From positions 1-6,533 of the forward strand of contig CAMZLT010000184.1 in assembly GCA_947311745.1 (NCBI GenBank): a DNA stretch of 6,533 nt, in the 5' to 3' direction. Made by a program: the position numbers and the translations under genes. This DNA is from an uncultured Flavobacteriaceae bacterium (GTDB lineage Bacteria; Bacteroidota; Bacteroidia; Flavobacteriales; Flavobacteriaceae). Positions 5,078 to 6,533 of this stretch are shown here, one piece after another. The notes under the pieces are model-generated. The model searched no databases, had not been told where the DNA came from, and was given only the letters and a program-made list of their open reading frames with translations. Position 1 is the first letter of the stretch, and each line of letters begins with the position of its first letter.

Positions 5078-6533
5078 ATGCAATTAACTACCTTAGATTA
5101 TACCATTATTTTTATATTTTTTGCTGTTACGTTATTTATAGGGGTTGCAGTATCAAAAAAAGCAGGAAAAAACACCGATGAATATTTTCTTTCAGGCAGA
5201 AATATGCCTTGGTGGTTACTAGGTTTTAGTATGGTTGCAACTACATTTGCAGCAGATACACCTTTATTTGTTGCGGATGTTGTTCGTAAAAATGGGGTTT
5301 CAGGAAATTGGGAATGGTGGACTTTCTTACTAACAGGAATGTTAACAGTATTTATTTATGCCAAACTTTGGCGAAAATCTAATGTAAAAACCGATTTAGA
5401 ATTTTACGAATTACGTTATGGCGGAAAAACAGCAAAATTTCTTAGAGGCTTTAGAGCCTTGTATTTAGGCTTAGTGTTTAATGTTTTAGTAATGAGTGCT
5501 GTAATGCTTGCTGCCATAAAAATTGGAGCAATTATGCTTGGATTAAGTAAATGGGAAGTAGTTTTATACGCAGGAATAATTACCGTTATTTTTAGTGCAA
5601 TCGGTGGGTTTAGAGGTGTTGTATATACAGATTTTTTACTTTTTATTGTCGCAATGATTGGTGCTATTGCTGCTGCATATTATGCCGTAAATTTACCAGA
5701 GGTTGGTGGTTTAAAAAAATTATTAGCCAATCCTGAAGTACAAAGTAAAATGTCTTTATTACCAGATTTTGACAATAAAGAATTACTAATGAGTTTACTA
5801 GTCATCCCACTTGCTGTACAATGGTGGAGTGCTTGGTATCCTGGAGCAGAACCTGGAGGTGGTGGTTATATTGCACAACGAATGCTTGCTGCTAAAGACG
5901 AAAAAAATGCTATTGGTGCTACTTTTTTCTTTAACATTATGCATTACGCTATTAGACCCTGGCCTTGGATTTTAGTTGCCTTGGCTTCTATAGTTGTTTT
6001 TCCTAATTTAGCTAGTTTACAAACAGCATTTCCAGATATTCCTATAGATAAAATCGGACACGATTTAGCGTATCCTGCAATGCTTAATTTTCTACCTGCA
6101 GGATTAATCGGTTTGGTACTTGCTTCATTAATTGCTGCTTTTATGAGTACTATTTCTACACATTTAAATTGGGGATCTTCATACATGGTGAACGATTTTT
6201 ACAAGCGATTTGTTAAACCCGAAGCCTCGGAAAAAGAACAAGTTTTTGTCGCTAGAGTTTCTACTGTTATTTTAATGGTTTTAAGTTCGCTTTTGGCTTT
6301 GTCATTTGGTAGTGCAAAAGAAGTTTTTGACACTATAATTGCTTTTGGTGCTGGAACTGGATTATTGTTTATTTTACGTTGGTTTTGGTGGCGAATTAAC
6401 TCCTGGAGCGAAATAGCAGCTATGGTTTCGTCTGGTGTTATTTCTATAGTTTTTAATATTTTTGGCAAAGACATTTTCGGAGCAGAACACCTTTTACCTG
6501 CTTGGTCTAAATTTCCTGTAATTGTGCTGGTAA
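5078..6533 (+). CDS. Sodium:solute symporter (SSS/SLC5 family), 3' truncated by window end
   Basis: The first 485 codons are present with no stop before the window edge; relatives I recall run to roughly 550-620 residues. An inner-membrane carrier of the LeuT fold, expected to couple sodium entry to uptake of a small solute. Family marks: start TTLDYTIIFIFFAVTLFIG, the DEYFLSGRNMPWW segment (34-46) leading into the first core helix, IGGFRGVVYTDF (175-186), and AFMSTISTHLNWGSS (354-368). In the last, A354, S357 and T358 align with the A-x-x-S-T sodium-site residues of PutP (A337, S340, T341). At least ten hydrophobic helices are visible. QWWSAWYPGAEPGGGGYIAQRM (248-269) followed by RPWPWILVALASIVVFP is typical of a Bacteroidota subgroup whose substrate I cannot name; a sugar, amino acid or other organic solute is possible. 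The ATG is firm: the same frame has a TGA at 5051-5053 and no other start between. Transcribed divergently from the large T9SS protein; no functional link is evident. Confidence 0.93.
   Translation, partial: MQLTTLDYTIIFIFFAVTLFIGVAVSKKAGKNTDEYFLSGRNMPWWLLGFSMVATTFAADTPLFVADVVRKNGVSGNWEWWTFLLTGMLTVFIYAKLWRKSNVKTDLEFYELRYGGKTAKFLRGFRALYLGLVFNVLVMSAVMLAAIKIGAIMLGLSKWEVVLYAGIITVIFSAIGGFRGVVYTDFLLFIVAMIGAIAAAYYAVNLPEVGGLKKLLANPEVQSKMSLLPDFDNKELLMSLLVIPLAVQWWSAWYPGAEPGGGGYIAQRMLAAKDEKNAIGATFFFNIMHYAIRPWPWILVALASIVVFPNLASLQTAFPDIPIDKIGHDLAYPAMLNFLPAGLIGLVLASLIAAFMSTISTHLNWGSSYMVNDFYKRFVKPEASEKEQVFVARVSTVILMVLSSLLALSFGSAKEVFDTIIAFGAGTGLLFILRWFWWRINSWSEIAAMVSSGVISIVFNIFGKDIFGAEHLLPAWSKFPVIVLV

Noticed and set aside
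5944..6474. Two minus-strand open frames (5944-6186 and 6199-6474)
   Set aside because: Both are antisense to the symporter gene, whose frame is unbroken and whose protein is clearly of the SSS family.

Overview
The window is AT-rich and almost certainly comes from a member of the Bacteroidota, most likely the family Flavobacteriaceae. Three things point there: a very large secreted protein ending in a type B sorting domain of the type IX secretion system (T9SS, confined to this phylum), three candidate promoters with the phylum's TAnnTTTG -7 element, and starts without a Shine-Dalgarno sequence. The genus cannot be told from this window.

From left to right: positions 1-61 hold the first 20 codons of a minus-strand gene that looks like flavobacterial phosphoribosylformylglycinamidine cyclo-ligase (purM). 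A strong hairpin terminator (94-128) separates it from the main gene of the window, a 1580-codon minus-strand gene (152-4894). That gene encodes a modular, disulfide-rich surface or secreted protein: signal peptide, a large N-terminal domain, about thirteen small beta-sandwich-like modules in two recurring families, and a C-terminal T9SS type B sorting domain. A 183-base intergenic region (4895-5077) holds divergent promoter candidates with the same -7 octamer, an inverted repeat and a run of 12 T. To its right, a plus-strand gene for a sodium:solute symporter (5078 to beyond the window end) is cut at codon 485.

The three genes do not look like one pathway. The big gene has its own promoter and terminator, and the symporter is transcribed away from it. 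No PorP/SprF-like partner gene, glycosidase or regulator is visible beside the large protein, so it looks like an orphan T9SS substrate, probably an adhesin or matrix component. I see no RNA gene, CRISPR array, insertion sequence or phage feature. The most distinctive content is the internal repeat architecture of the large protein; I found no clearly new type of system.
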